NCBI RefSeq assembly: GCF_037392515.1 | Contig: NC_090291.1 | Span: forward strand, 17,139,501 to 17,203,500 | Source: Haliotis asinina | Lineage: Eukaryota > Mollusca > Gastropoda > Lepetellida > Haliotidae | DNA length: 64,000 nucleotides | Direction of reading: 5' to 3' | Shown: piece by piece, positions 1-12,353 of the stretch | Layout: every line of letters starts with the position of its first letter | Numbering within the stretch: position 1 is the first letter of the stretch | The notes under the pieces: model-generated | What the model saw: only the letters and a program-made list of their open reading frames with translations | The model's database searches: none | Told to the model about the DNA's origin: nothing | Position numbers and translations under genes: made by a program

Positions 1-141
1 GTTGATTTCCAATGATATCAACTCAATGGTTGTTGATTTCCAATGATATCAACTCAATGGTTGTTGATTTCCAATGATATCAACTCAATGGTTGTTGATT
101 TCCAATGATATCAACTCAATGGTTGTTGATTTCCAATGAGA
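1..141. repeat. 31-bp tandem repeat (minisatellite), open at the left edge
   Basis: A 31-bp unit starting GTTGATTTCCAATGATATCA repeats at 1, 32, 63, 94 and 125, and the fifth copy is partial. The copies look identical by eye, so the array is recent or homogenised. Each unit holds a short inverted pair, GTTGAT and ATCAAC. The last partial unit runs straight into LINE reverse-transcriptase sequence, which suggests a tandem expansion of a piece of that LINE. The array continues beyond the window, so its length is unknown. Confidence 0.9.
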
Positions 142-1560
142 TTGTCGAAGAAGAAAAAAAGATGTACGTGGCTTCCATTGATTTTTAAAAAGCTTTTGAT
201 TTTGTAAATAGAGATAAAATATGGAAATTACTCATACGGTGTAAACGGTAGAGCGTTAAAGTTTCTTAGGAGCATATATAAAACAGTAAATTCGTGTGTC
301 AGGGTACAATCTGAGCTAACGGAACACTTTCAACTATCCATTTGGATTACATCAGGGTTGTAAGCTGAGTCCAATGTTATTCTCATTATTTATAAACGAA
401 CTTTCCGTAGAATTCACAAAATACGGTAAGCATGTTTCCAAATGTACTAGAAATTCTAATGTTGTTGTTTGCAGAGTATGTAATTCTTGTGATAGATGAC
501 ATTGGTGGTCTTCAGTGTCAGCTAGACATTTGAATTTTGCATGCAGATAACTGTAAATTTGGATAAATCTAAAGTCCTTGTTTTTAGGAGAGGTGGGAAA
601 TTAGCGGTTAAGGAAAATTGGATTTATGATGAAAGAAAGATCGAAACGGTAACCAGCTACAAATATCTAGGTTTTGTGTTCACATGTAATTGTAGTCTCG
701 GACAATCGGTCTCAGAACTTACTTCCCGTAGTAAAAGGCTTTAATGCAATTAACTATAAACTTAAAGAAACTAGGAACAATACCTTTGGAAGCATTTTTT
801 AAATATCTGACAGCCAAATTCAACCAATGTACTTGCATGGATCAGAGGTATGGGGATTTACAAGATACGGCAGCATTTAAAAAGTTCACTTACAAGCATG
901 TAAAATATTGTTAAATATCGGTCCACAGACACCAAGTATAATATTATGTGGAGAATGTGGGCGTTTTCCAGTTTAAGTTAATGCAAAGCATGATGGACGC
1001 ACCCCGAAAAAGGCATATAGGATGTTATATTACCTAGACAAGGCTGGGTACCTCACGTGGGCGTCTGGGATCCGCCATGTACTTTGCTCGCACGACTTTG
1101 CATTTGTCTGGTATTCACAAACAGTCGGCGATGAGTGTGCTTTTGTTCACATTTTGGACATCTTGAAAAAAGCTACAGGTTATATGCGTAATGTAAGAGT
1201 CTTCTTGAGCCTGGGGGATATCTGTCATTAAATTTGGAATATAAATTCCGCAAGGCGTGGGTCAAATTCAGAGTTGGTCTATTACGTTTAAAGAATTAGT
1301 TGGTAGGTGACAAAATATTGATGTATCTCAAAGAAATTTTCCCGCGTGTAAAGTAGACTTACAAGATGAATATCACTTTTTGTTGATATGTCCAGCTTAT
1401 AAAGATCTTCGCGAAAGATTTTTGACTAACAACTTGCAAGTAAATGGTTTAAACATATTTATTCGTGAAAAACGAGTGGATTGGCAAACAAACTAGAAGC
1501 TTATGTTAATGCCTCTCCAATGCAATTTACAAAAGTATATAAACCAAAGTTCTAATACAG
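142..1560 (+). mobile_element. Decayed LINE fragment: reverse transcriptase and 3' zinc-knuckle region
   Basis: Plus-strand frames give scattered reverse-transcriptase pieces: a motif like VASIDFxKAFDFVNRDKIW near 165-225 (with a stop in it), PMLFSLFINELS near 372-411, then a block around 541-740 with NLDKSKVLVFRRGG and YKYLGFVF. Further 3', near 1,040-1,080, comes LTWASGIRHVL and near 1,340-1,430 a C-terminal knuckle with DEYHFLLICPAYKDLRERF. The frame changes several times and stops interrupt it, so this is dead non-LTR retrotransposon sequence. The same C-terminal signature recurs at 19,430-20,430 and, on the minus strand, at 42,177-42,548. The clade is not assigned. Confidence 0.75.
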
Positions 1561-1689
1561 GATAGTCACATGACAAACCACAAGGTAAATGCACATGAAA
1601 CTAGTTAATGGTCAAAGTTTAAAAAAACAACCAATATATTTCTTAGAGCTAGTAATTCCCAACCATATTTAGAATCAAATCTACAAGAA

Positions 1690-4600
1690 TCAGTGACGAA
1701 GAGGTACACAGATTTTAAGATGACTAGATTATCAAGATCAGATAATTCACTATTTCAATATAAGATTGTCTTTAAGCTGTATCCATGTTTGTAATATTCT
1801 GCATCATTTCTTAGTACAGTGTAATTTGGACAGACAAGAAGATAGTGTTGGGTATCTTCACGATGAGCGCCACAAAAACAGGAAGTATCGTTTGAAAGAT
1901 GTCGTTCAAATTTATGATAGTCTAGACTAAGTCTGCAGTGAATAATTTGACAAAATCGACTTCACATCAATTCCAAATGTATGTCCAGGTTGTGGGGTTA
2001 TTTTTTCAATAAATGATTTTTGGGATTGTATCATTTTAACGTCATTTGGTAAAGCATTCCAAAGATCTACTGTACTTTGTGAAAAGGATCTTGAAAAAAG
2101 AATTATTTTACGCGAATGTTTGGTGAATCTCTTTAAGTTGTATGAATTACTGGCCGAAACGCTGTCTAGGACAAGAGTACATAAGTAGTCCCGTGCTTTG
2201 GCGTTTATCATTTTATGGAAGAGGGTTAATTTTTGTATACGTCTTCTTTCAATAAGAGGAATGAACTTAGTTTCTGCATATAGTTTGTTATGGCTTGTTC
2301 CTCTTGCTGCCCCGCAAATTGTCCTTAATGCATCTAACTGTAATTTTTCTAAAGCGGTATTCTGAGCAGAGGTGCAGTTGTCCCAAACGTGACTGCAATA
2401 ATCAAATAATGGCGGAATGAGAGACTGGAACATAATCTGAAGTGACCTACGTAATAAACGATATTTCAAACTTCTCAAGCAGTTTATCATAGGAGTAACT
2501 CTATCTACAGTATTATTAATTTGAGCAGTCCAATTAGCATCCTTTGAAATATAAGATAAGTGTTTATGTTCATCAACTTCATTTATAGGAATCCCGTGCA
2601 TAAATAATGGGGGCCTGTGGCTGGCACTCCGTTTTCTGCTCAGTTGAATTGTTTCCGTTTTTCGGGGTTGAATTTCACTTGCCATTTATTCGGCCAAGTT
2701 GATATTTTTGTAAATCGTTATTAAGACTGTTTGCGTTTAAAACAGGATCTTCTGTTATTACGTACAAAGACGTACCACCAGCAAAAAGACGCATGTTACA
2801 ATCAATATTATCCACAAGGTTATTAATATATGTTAAGAATAATACAGGCCCTAAAACTGAACCCTGAGGAACTCCTGCCAACACAGGAATATATTTAGAG
2901 TTATGTCCCTTTATAAGTACCTTCTGGGCCTACTTAGATAACTACTTAGCCATTCTATCACTTTACCACTAATTCCAAATGTCTTTAATTTATTTAAAAG
3001 TCCCATATGCCATACTTTGTCAAATGTTTTACTTATACCACAGAACACTGCTCTTACTTCTTTACCTTTATCCAAAGCACTTGCAATAAAATTGTACAAA
3101 TCCATTAACTGGTAAGCTGTAGAATCACCATGAATAAATCCAGATTGCATTGTACTAATGATATTATTATCTCTAAAATAATGAAAGAAGTATTTATGAA
3201 CACACTTTTCGAAAGCTTTAGATACGCAACTGGAAAGGGCGACAGGTCTGTAGTTGCCACGTTCATTTACTGAACCCTTCTTGTGGAGAGGAATTACTGG
3301 TACCTTTTCATATCTTAGGAAAAACCACTGCGTGAAGCGATTTGTTAAAAATATCACACAGGGGACATGATAATTAATAGCACTGAGCGTAAGAAAGGCA
3401 TTTCCAATTCCGTCTGGGCCACTAGCATTTCTAGAGTTATGAGAAAGTAATATGTCTTGCACATCGTGCTGTGATAAGGGGGCGATCCGGATCTGGGACA
3501 ATAGACTGACTCACAAAAAAAAATATTTAAGATGTTTGCTATTGATTCTGGATCCTCGTATATTACATGTTTCTTTTCTTCTAAGATAAGATTTTATCAG
3601 ACGCCACCATGACTTACTATCACAATTATCATTGATAATATTGTCTAATTTCTGAAAATATATGTCTTTTGACTTCTTCTGATACCACTTTATTTCATAA
3701 ATTCCTGTCAGTGGAAGTATTTCTTCGTTTGGCAATCTAATGTTTGCGAATGCGTTTACGAATTAGTTTTCTTATTCCAGCTGTCATCCATGGTTTATCT
3801 CTGTTTCTAACTGTTACAGTTTTATTTGGAATAAATCTATCGCAAGTATGTAACAAAAAAAATATGTAAGCCTTTTCACTAAAGAATAGATATCCTTCAT
3901 TTCTTGCCAATTAATCTGATCGAAATAAGAGAATAATCCATCTAAGTCAAATAGTGAATAATTGTATATCTTTCTCTTGAAACATGTGGTTTGCAGCTTT
4001 TCAGACTAACGAAGACTGGACAGTGGTCACTACATATAGGGTCAGTCACACCAGAAGAACATACATCATTATAGTTTGAGACAATTAGATCAATCAATGT
4101 TCTAGAGTGTTCCATGATCCTAGCAGGTTCAGATAAAATTTGTCTAAGGCCGTAAGTTGCTTGCAATTACTCTATACGTTGTTTATGTGATAGTGACTAT
4201 TAAAATCTCCTACAACAATCATGTCTAAGTGCAAGTCTGCTGCATTACCTATCGACATGCCAATTAAATCCAAAAATGCATTGCTCTTATCAGCACGACA
4301 GAAAGTGCCAACTTGACGGTGCTTATTTTTACTTGAAATTTTCACCCAGAGTGCCTCTAGACCCACTACCGATAGAGTGATCATATGTTTACAAAGAAGG
4401 TGTTTACTGACGTAAATAGCAACCCCATCTCCCCTTGTGGATCTATCCTCTCTAAGTGGTTTGTGAAAACCTGGTATTAAGATATCATCATCTGAAATAC
4501 CAGAATGTAACCAGGTTTCTGTAATACAAATAACATCACAGTCTCTGAATTCTATTCCTATAATATTAACTTTTTCTCTTAGACAGCGTGTATTTAAATG

Positions 4601-4740
4601 TACTACGTTCGAGTTTGATTGATTGAATAGAGAAGGTCCCGCATCCCCACAACAAATCAAAAGCATGATGGAAAGCTTCCAAGTAAATACGATATCATTT
4701 ACAAATATCCTTAAACAAAACAAAACTGAAGACATAATTA
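1690..4740 (-). mobile_element. Jockey/CR1-like LINE, nearly full coding span, degenerate
   Basis: Read on the minus strand, 4,735-3,942 encodes an apurinic endonuclease: LNTRCLREKVNIIGIEF, CITETWL, VVGDFNSH and, further on, SDHCPVFVSL. Around 3,735-2,680 comes reverse transcriptase with NASGPDGIG, GNYRPVALSSCVSKAFEKCV, a KTFDKVW motif and GVPQGSVLGPVLF. The catalytic FADDTS box reads FAGGTS, so the enzyme would be dead. A thumb region follows at 2,685-1,927 (SYISKDANWTAQI, PLFDYCSHVWDNC) and a cysteine/histidine tail near 1,900-1,700 (CGAHREDTQHYLL). Coding is split over several frames. The family matches the copy at 6,330-8,705. It lies in no recognisable host gene. Confidence 0.85.
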
Positions 4741-4879
4741 ATCTAGCTCGTTTTATCTATTATGCATACAAAATAAGAGAAAAGTTAGAATAATAGAAAT
4801 CAGTATTAGAATTATATTTATAAAAATTTATATTTATTTGTAACAAAAAGAAAAAATAACTCAGGCGGACAGGTAAATG

Positions 4880-4992
4880 CATAATCCTTTAGGAACTGTT
4901 TTATGTTTTTATGCCTGTTTCGAAGATGTATCTTACTATGTATATGGGCCTGTGGCCTTCATACATAATAAAGACTTTGATGATGATGAACT
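4880..4992 (+). mobile_element. LINE 3' tail with (GAT)n end
   Basis: The stretch contains ATGTATATGGGCCTGTGGCC, then CATACATAATAAAGACTTTG and a short GATGATGATGA run. A 3' untranslated end with AATAAA followed directly by a short trinucleotide tail is typical of non-LTR retrotransposon 3' ends. No coding part is attached, so this would be a severely 5'-truncated insertion or the edge of an older one. The family is not known. Confidence 0.4.
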
Positions 4993-5737
4993 CACTGTTT
5001 ATTTATTGGCATTGATTGTTTTAAAATCATAACTAAATTTTTGCCTTTGACACTGATTTTAATTCACTAATTATTTGTTGATATTTACTCACTAATTATT
5101 ATGGGTATACATCCTGCTTATCCGCAATCCAAAGCATCATTTTCGAAATGGCAACTCAGCAGTTTCAGTACAAGTTCATTCCAACTTCATGTCACAACTT
5201 GGAAGCTGGAACCATGAATGTCATGGGACATGCTGATGCAGTATCGTACCAAATAAAGCTCCAGTAGAATGTGTCGTGTTTACAGTAATAAATGCTTCTT
5301 GACTATGGACAGTGTATCAATAATTGTGATGTTACTGTTTATGATTTACATCTATGTAGTTAATTAATTCATATTATGAAAGATGTATATCTACGTATTT
5401 TGATGCATTTAATACTGTGGACATCATTCAGTGCCATCTTATAAACATATACTTTCTATGGGAATAATGGCATTCAATGTATATGTATATAAATTACATA
5501 TCACCGATAAAATGGTCACGGATAAAAATGTGATATGTATTTTAAGGGGTGTAAATAATGGTTCGTGGGAGTATTTCATTTATTCATCGGTTAACAATAT
5601 AGTATCATCTGTGTGTTTAAAACCACACACAACCTCTATTGTTGTCCAGAGGCATGTCGACTTGAAAACCCCTGCATGCTGCACAGATTTGTTGATACAC
5701 TTGTCGTCTTACTGGGAATGAACCATCAAGGACAATG

Positions 5738-5889
5738 GAGATGACACATCTTTATGGATGACAAACTTTATGTTAACAATTGTGACGTTCCGGTGTAAGA
5801 TCTTAGATCGTTTTCAAGCATATGAACATATACCCGAAACGTCGCAATTGTAAACATAAAGTTGGCCATCCATAATAATGTGTTATCTC
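5738..5889. repeat. Snap-back (foldback) element of about 150 bp
   Basis: The left arm starts GAGATGACACATCTTTATGG and the right arm, reverse complemented, starts GAGATAACACATTATTATGG. The two arms pair over about 60 bp with a handful of mismatches, through CAACTTTATGTTTACAATTG and on to CGACGTTTCGGG. A loop of roughly 30 bp separates them. No coding sequence is present. It could be a short MITE made only of its terminal inverted repeats. Confidence 0.7.
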
Positions 5890-6329
5890 TACATCAGCAA
5901 CCTCTAGAATGCCACGCAAACAAACTTCAAGGACAATGTTTTTCAAAGAGTTGCAGGGTGCAGCCGCCTAGTTCACACATCCCACTGTCAGAAATATAGC
6001 CACCTACACATGCACCCTCGCCCACTCAAATATATATATGCACAAAGAAATGTCATAAGCAAATTAGCTATATCCTGTCTGTAAAAAGAGAGCAGTGAAT
6101 AGCGTGACTCAACCGGCAACTAGATGACTGTATGAAAGTTGCTCTCCTGTCAATAGACGTTACCGTAAATTTCATTATGTAAAATCAAGAACTCCCGCTT
6201 AATTTCTTGGAGAAAAGACACCAACATTATGGTCATTCCGGATGAAAACTAACAGCACAAACTGATAGCTTATGACTTGCATGTTGGGTTGTCAGATAAA
6301 AATCTATTTTTATGGGCATTTAAATCGCT
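5890..6329. other. Unassigned intergenic stretch
   Basis: I recognise no coding exon, RNA gene or repeat family here. It has a short AT dinucleotide run near 6,031-6,040 and ordinary base composition. Confidence 0.5.
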
Positions 6330-8705
6330 GCATTCCAGTCGGTGTCTACAGTGAATTATTTGACAGAACCTGTTTCCAGTATTGATATCAAAACCGAATG
6401 TAGTATTACAATATGGTGTAATTTTGTTTTTGAATTCGCTTGATGATTGTGTCAGTCTGAGTTCTTCGGGTAAGGAATTCCAAAGCTCAATGGTACTGGG
6501 TAAAAATGATATGGCATATGAAATCGGTCTTATTGGGATTTTTTGTTTTTTATTGCTTTTTTATTGGGATTGTTTGAGTTTCTTAAGTTATATGGATTTG
6601 TAGCAGAGACAGATTCTGGCACGAGATTGTTTAATTAGCCTGGGGTTATGTTATGCATCATTTTATGGAAAACTGTCCATTTCTGGATGTGCCTGCTTTC
6701 TACTAGAGGCTAAAGATTAGTTTCTGAATATCATTTATTATGACCTGTTCCCCTTACTGACCCACTTGTTCTCAGTGCATCCAGCTGCAGTGTTTCAAGT
6801 ATTGATGCCTGGTTAACTGTACAATTATCCCATATACAAGTACAATAACCAAATAATGGCAGGATAAAGGATTTATGCATAATAAATAATGTTTTTCTTG
6901 ATAATCGACATATGTAACTCCTTAAACAATTTATCATTGGTGAAATTTTATCAAATAGAGAGTTTATCTGTACGGTCCAGTTTGCATCTTTTTAAAACCA
7001 GTTGTCTAGATGTTTGTGCTCGGAAACTTCATTTATTGGGATATTTTGCATAAATAATTCGGACTAGTCTCTGTGGAACGTCTTTTACTAAACAGTATAG
7101 TTTCTGTTTTGGATGGATTGAATTTGACTTGCCACCGTACTGCCCATTGATAAATCCTTTCTAAATCTTTATTGAGGCGCTTAGCATCTTCAGTAGGATC
7201 TTCTATTATGACATAAAGTGAAGTGTCATCAGCAAAGAGTCTTATATGGCAATCTATATTTTCAACAAGGTCATTTATATAGACAAGAAATAATAATGGC
7301 CCAAGCACAGATCCTTGGGGGACACCAGCTAGTACAGATCTATGCGCGGAATTGTAACCATTTATTACAACTTTCTGGACTCTTTAATGGAGATAACTAA
7401 GGAACCAATCAAGTAATTTACCACATATTCCATACGACTGTAATTTATGTAGAAGTCCCTTATGCCACACTTATTCAAAGGCCTTGCTTATATGGCAAAA
7501 GACTGCTCTTACTTCTTTACCTTTATCCACGGCACTTGAAATGAAATTATACAAATCTAATAGTTGATAAGTTGTTGAATCATGAGGAATAAAACATGAT
7601 TGTAATTTATTTATGATACCATTGTCTTTAAAAAAAAAAAAAACATATTTGTGAACACATTTCTCAAACACTTTAGATAAACAGCACGTGAGAGACATTG
7701 GTCTGTAGTTGCTACATTCACTGACGCATTCTTTCTTATGAATAGGTATCACAGAAGCACGTTTCCATGATCTGGGAAAAATTGATGAATCTAGAGACTT
7801 ATTTAGTATTAAGGTTAGGGGATAAGACATCGCTATGGCAGTAATCCTTGGGAATCTGTTGCCAATGCCGCCATGGCCCGTTGCTTTGCGAGTATCTAAA
7901 GAAAGAAGTATATCTTCTACACCTCTGTGGTTTAATGTAATGTTTACTTAACAGTTAGACGATTTATTACATAGGGGTGGGAGGGAACCGTCTGGGTCTT
8001 CAACCGTGGACTGAGCAACGAAACAATCATTTAAAATATTTGCTATGGACGTAGGATCATCATAAGTTATATTATCATGTGAGATAGAAGGAAATGATGT
8101 TGATTTCTCTTTTTTCTTTAGATAGTGTTTAATTAACTGCCACCATTTCTTATTGTGACATTGTTCATTTATCATACTATCTATTTTTGAGAAATACACT
8201 TCTTTCACTTTTCTGATTTTTGACACGACCTTATTCCTTGTGGTTCTGAAAACTTCCCAGTCAGAGGCTAAATTACGTCTTTTCGCAAGTCTGTGTTTAC
8301 GGATGCGTTTTCTGATGAGTCTGCATATTTCGGAATTCATCCACGGCTTGTCTTCATTTCTAACCTTAATGATCTTGTTTGGAATAGACTTATCACATAC
8401 ACTTACAAGGATATCCGTAAAATTATCAACGAGCGAATCCAATTCATCAATGTCTAAAAGTCCCAGTTAAAGTCGCGAAGATATGAAATTAGTCTTTCAA
8501 TGTCTAACTGGGAATAATTATATATCTTCCTTTTACAGGTAAGATTTCCAGGTTTTGGATGTTGATGCTTAGACAGACTGGACAGTGGTCAAGGATTCCT
8601 GATGAAGTTACACTTACAAAATATAAGATATAAAATACAAAGATAAGATAAATCAGTGTCCGAGAATATTCGGTAATTCTTGTAGGCTTACTTAAAATCT
8701 GTCAA
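6330..8705 (-). mobile_element. Jockey/CR1-like LINE, 5'-truncated second copy
   Basis: This minus-strand copy belongs to the same family as 1,690-4,740. It starts, in its own orientation, within the end of the endonuclease near 8,705 and then gives the linker (KPWMNSEICRLIRKRIRKHR near 8,350), reverse transcriptase with NYRPMSLTCCLSKVFEKCVH near 7,700, GPLLFLVYINDLVENIDC and an unaltered FADDTSLYV box near 7,230. The thumb region is at about 6,940-6,730 (PLFGYCTCIWDNC). The end near 6,336 (GTCTACAGTGAATTATTTGA) lines up with 1,932 of the first copy. Stops and frame changes break it. The sequence leaves the family at about 8,705, as expected from incomplete reverse transcription. Confidence 0.85.
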
Positions 8706-9300
8706 CCATCATATGGAATGGAGGTGCCTTGTACAATAAACCTCTTTGCGTTAGCAAATAGTCGAATGTTTTAAATTTTCAAGCACAGCTTTGTCCACAA
8801 AATACACAAGAGCCGTGTAGGCACAAAAACACACACACAAACACACATCCCACAGGCAGAAATAAACATAACGACTACAAAATTTAATGAACATTCACCC
8901 AATAAAATGTACATGTGCACCTAAGTAACAAAATAAGGTACAGCATCTCCTGAATGCAACATCTCCAGCATGTGTGTGCTGAATCGTCTGATTTCACAAA
9001 GAACGTAGGTGGCCATACATTACTGAGGTAACATTAGTGCAATGTTAAGGAATGGGAGGAATGCTTGCAATACTTTCATTTACCACCAGGGTTTGCGGCT
9101 ATCTGCAGGCTTTAAAATCTACAGGCCCTGAATGGAATCTGCAGGCTAACAAGTCAAACCAAAAAAGCAAACCAGACTATACTACTGACAAAACGGGAAC
9201 TGATGACATTATAGTGAATGTGAACTTGCTCTGAATGTCCAATAATTCAAATTTGGGTCTGAAGTTTAACATCTGATGTGTTCACCATATTGTTCAAAAC
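8706..9300. other. Unassigned stretch with a dispersed repeat piece
   Basis: No gene is seen. The segment 8,994-9,060 (TTTCACAAAGAACGTAGGTG and onwards to CAATGTTAAGGAATGGGAGG) resembles 10,660-10,725, so both are probably relics of one non-coding repeat lying on either side of the Tc1-like element. A CA-rich run lies near 8,829-8,846. Confidence 0.45.
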
Positions 9301-9319
9301 ATTCACGACATGGCATACT

Positions 9320-10060
9320 GTTGATTAATTTCCTGATGGCTGCCCGTGGTATTGCCCGTCATCCCTCCTGAAGAGGGATCAAGCTGAGCCAGGTAGACGG
9401 GCGCGGGGTCCGTTTCGGTACACCCTTCGACCGAGAATATTCAACTTGGCACAGGTCTGGGGACTTAGAGGGCCAGTCCAATGTCTGCATGCCCTCTTGT
9501 CGGAGATAACCTGGGTCAGTTTGCGCACGATGTGATCTTGCATTATCAATTGCCATTATCGATTCTAGCCAGTGGAGCCACGAATGGAAGCAAAATGTCG
9601 TCAACGTATCACTGACCGGTCAAGGGTACATTAACGATGACCAGATCTGATCGCCTGTCGTTACCACCCCATGGTCAATAATTGCAGATCTGACATACTG
9701 CTCACAGCTACGGCGCCAACAACGTTTTCTCCCATCTGTGAATCTGAGGCAAAGCCTTGCCTTGCCTTGCATTCAGACGGGCTTCATAGAGCCAGGTTTT
9801 AACGGTTGAGTGTGAACTTCATAACTCAGTGAGTGCATGGAATTCCCTATTGATGGCAGGTGCTGATCTGAGCCTATTGCGTAGGGCCATTAACGTAATG
9901 AGACGACCCTGTCGTGGTGTCGTTGATTCTGGTCTACCACGCCAAGGTGTCATTGCAACCCAACCTGTTTGACGGTACTTGTCCCACATGATTGAAGTTA
10001 CATTTTTCGATTTACCCAACAATCGGGCAACTTGACACAACAATGTAACCCCCCCCCTCC
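9320..10060 (-). mobile_element. Tc1/mariner-like DNA transposon, inactive
   Basis: On the minus strand 10,043-9,819 gives a helix-turn-helix start (VARLLGKSKNVTSIMWDKYR, then GRPESTTPRQGR). After a decayed middle, 9,604-9,359 carries the end of the catalytic core: MAIDNARSHRAQ, then LDWPSKSPDLCQVE. The spacing between the Asp in IDNARSH and the final Glu is 34 residues, the DD34E arrangement of the Tc1 group. The first catalytic Asp was not located, and stops and frame changes separate the pieces. I could not find clear terminal inverted repeats, so the ends given are those of the coding remnant. Confidence 0.75.
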
Positions 10061-11260
10061 CCCACTCCTACTGCCTCTATCATCCCCACAATTCTCCATT
10101 TTGTTTATTCATTGAGATTCTGGCACTTTTCGGCATGTGGTCAGCTCTACTGCATACTTGATTTTGAGTTCTCCAATACGTTTACAGAGGTTATCTTCTG
10201 TGTGCACGTGCATCACGTGTTGGTAATGTATCATGTGGAATTTCATTGTCATTGGATATTGCGTTTGGGTGCACCGCGACGGTAACGAACCCTTTCACCT
10301 CAATGTTTGCAGCATTCAATTTATTAGTTCCCTTATGTTTTGTCGATAGTGTACGTTGTACAAAGTTTCACACAGTTTCTACAAAATCAAGCGAAGGCTA
10401 TGGCACACAGAGGAGTTCAAATTTGTTAGACTGGTGATAACATTCCCACGCCAAAGTGTAAGTTATCGTAACATGATGAATGGTGGATGATTCCCGAACG
10501 TTAAAATAAAACGAGGGGAAACATTCCATATGAAAAATAATTGAGATAATTTACTGACGGTCATAGGGACCTGCACATTTTTTAAACTGCACAATAACAA
10601 CCAGCGCCTACGGTTAACCTTAGTAAAGGATGCATCACAAACGGAGTCGAAGGGTCTCCTTTCACAAAGCACGTAAGTGATCGTAAGTAACTATGGTAAT
10701 CTTTATGCAATGTTAAAGAATGGGGGTTGCGGTTAACCTTAGTAAAGCATGTTTCGTGAAAGGAACCCGCTTACTTAATGTTTTATGGGACCACAATTGT
10801 GGATGAAAGAAACATGAAATACACGATGTCCCGCACACATCCATGTGTGATTAGGACTTTTCGACAGTTTACAACATTATGCTTAAGTACACCTGAAAGA
10901 CATAAGTATGATAAATATGTAATGGCGAAGTAACATTATGATCAGCTTCCATGTTTACGTAGTCTTCTAGTTCTAGTAAGACAAACTGCTACTCTGTATT
11001 CGGCAAGCACTGGACAAAGTGAATTTGCCCAATGATGACTTAGACATTAAGTGAATATACTGTTTGAATCCTAATCTTAAGGCTAGACAATGTCTTACTT
11101 TTTGCTAAAATATATCCTATTTGTAAGAAGTCGACAAGAAGGTGGCTGACTCCAAATGGACTAAACGACATAATATGACTTGCAGGACACGAGAGCAATT
11201 CGTAATGTGGTGATGTCGCGAGATATTTGACGCTTTATCAGCATTAGGACACAGGGCAGA
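10061..11260. other. Unassigned intergenic stretch with a partial direct repeat
   Basis: No gene is seen. The phrase CGGTTAACCTTAGTAAAG occurs at about 10,612 and again at about 10,731, so there is a direct repeat of roughly 118-bp period. The second block includes a piece shared with 8,994-9,060. This is probably an old non-autonomous repeat. The rest has ordinary composition and short open frames only. Confidence 0.4.
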
Positions 11261-11264
11261 GGGT

Positions 11265-11400
11265 CCGTCTGGCGTTTAAAGCATTCGCTGGTCATACTGA
11301 GACAGTCGGGTTCGTTTCCCCACATGGGTACAATGTGTGAAGCCCAAGTCTGCTGTCCCCTGCCGTGATATTGAAGTAAAGCTCAGCTCACAGATGTTTC
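11265..11400 (+). repeat. tRNA-derived SINE copy (type 1), degraded
   Basis: The internal promoter B-box is visible as GGGTTCGTTTCCCC, followed by the type-1 body ACATGGGTACAATGTGTGAA and CTGTCCCCTGCCGTGATATT. The A-box region is poor and the 3' tail is diverged. Other copies lie at 14,446, 20,567, 26,618, 54,455 (minus) and 56,395 (minus). Confidence 0.7.
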
Positions 11401-11839
11401 ATGAATTGGTATCAGACAGTTTGCAAGAGCTCTCTTTTCAGAAAACTGTAAAACGTGAGTCATTTTATGTTGCTCAAAGCGGCATAACTCTATACTCACT
11501 TATTCCCTAATTTTCAGGAAGCTTTTCCATGATTAATTAAAATTACACACATAACTATTTTCCATATATATTTACTACCTAAGAAAATGACCTGTGCATG
11601 CTCATAATGAATTTGCTTTGCAGGTAAGAAATGTGCAGAGATGCATAAAACCAAGTGCAATCGCTTACATGCGCAAGTACCTTCGTTTACAGCTGAAAAA
11701 ATATAATTGCAATACAACCCAATGTTTATTGTGTTGACGTCGTTAAATGATTTGGCAAAGTTTTAAAACTAGTGGTTTTGACTGGACAACTGGAACCTTC
11801 TAAAGTACAAGGGTGCGTGGGTTGACGCGTCTAGCCAAC

Positions 11840-11845
11840 TATAAA
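11840..11845 (+). promoter_or_regulatory. TATA box of the candidate crystallin gene
   Basis: TATAAA sits about 30 bp before a TCATCCC-like start region and about 75 bp before a splice donor (CTAG then GTAATA at 11,922) that could end a short untranslated first exon. The downstream exons at 12,325 and 13,252 have matching acceptors. The assignment rests on spacing and context only. Confidence 0.4.
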
Positions 11846-12353
11846 TTGCTGCAATCACACAGGCTTTTCATCCCAGCCCTGGACCCGACGAAGAAGACAC
11901 CACAGTCATCTACAATTCTAGGTAATATCAAACTTTTCATTTGCCTGGCTAAGATATTTGTGAATTTTGTCTGTGATTTGAGCTTATTAATATACTGGAT
12001 GACAAGATATGATGGGGTTTTTTTTCGATCACCTTTGCTTGTTATTACAAATTACAAAGTGAGTAACGATAATTTTGCTACATGCTGACATTGTTGGATG
12101 CTTCAGAGGTCCTCTCTCCTTGGTCTAATACGAGATTGGATAGGCAAGACAAATACACCCAAAACATCATGAGAGTACTCTGTGATGTACTGCAAAAATC
12201 CCGAAACTTACTACCATAGCGTGTTTATGAGTAAATACCTCATGATTTGCGAAACGATTTTCAAATACCTGATCTTCATTATCGCGAGTTCATTATTCTG
12301 TTTAATTTATGCATATCCTTTCAGGTTTGGAACCCGAACTACCTGCAGGAACA

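Noticed and set aside
1-141. CRISPR-like array of direct repeats
   Set aside because: The 31-bp units are contiguous with no unique spacers, and the context is an animal LINE, so it is a minisatellite.
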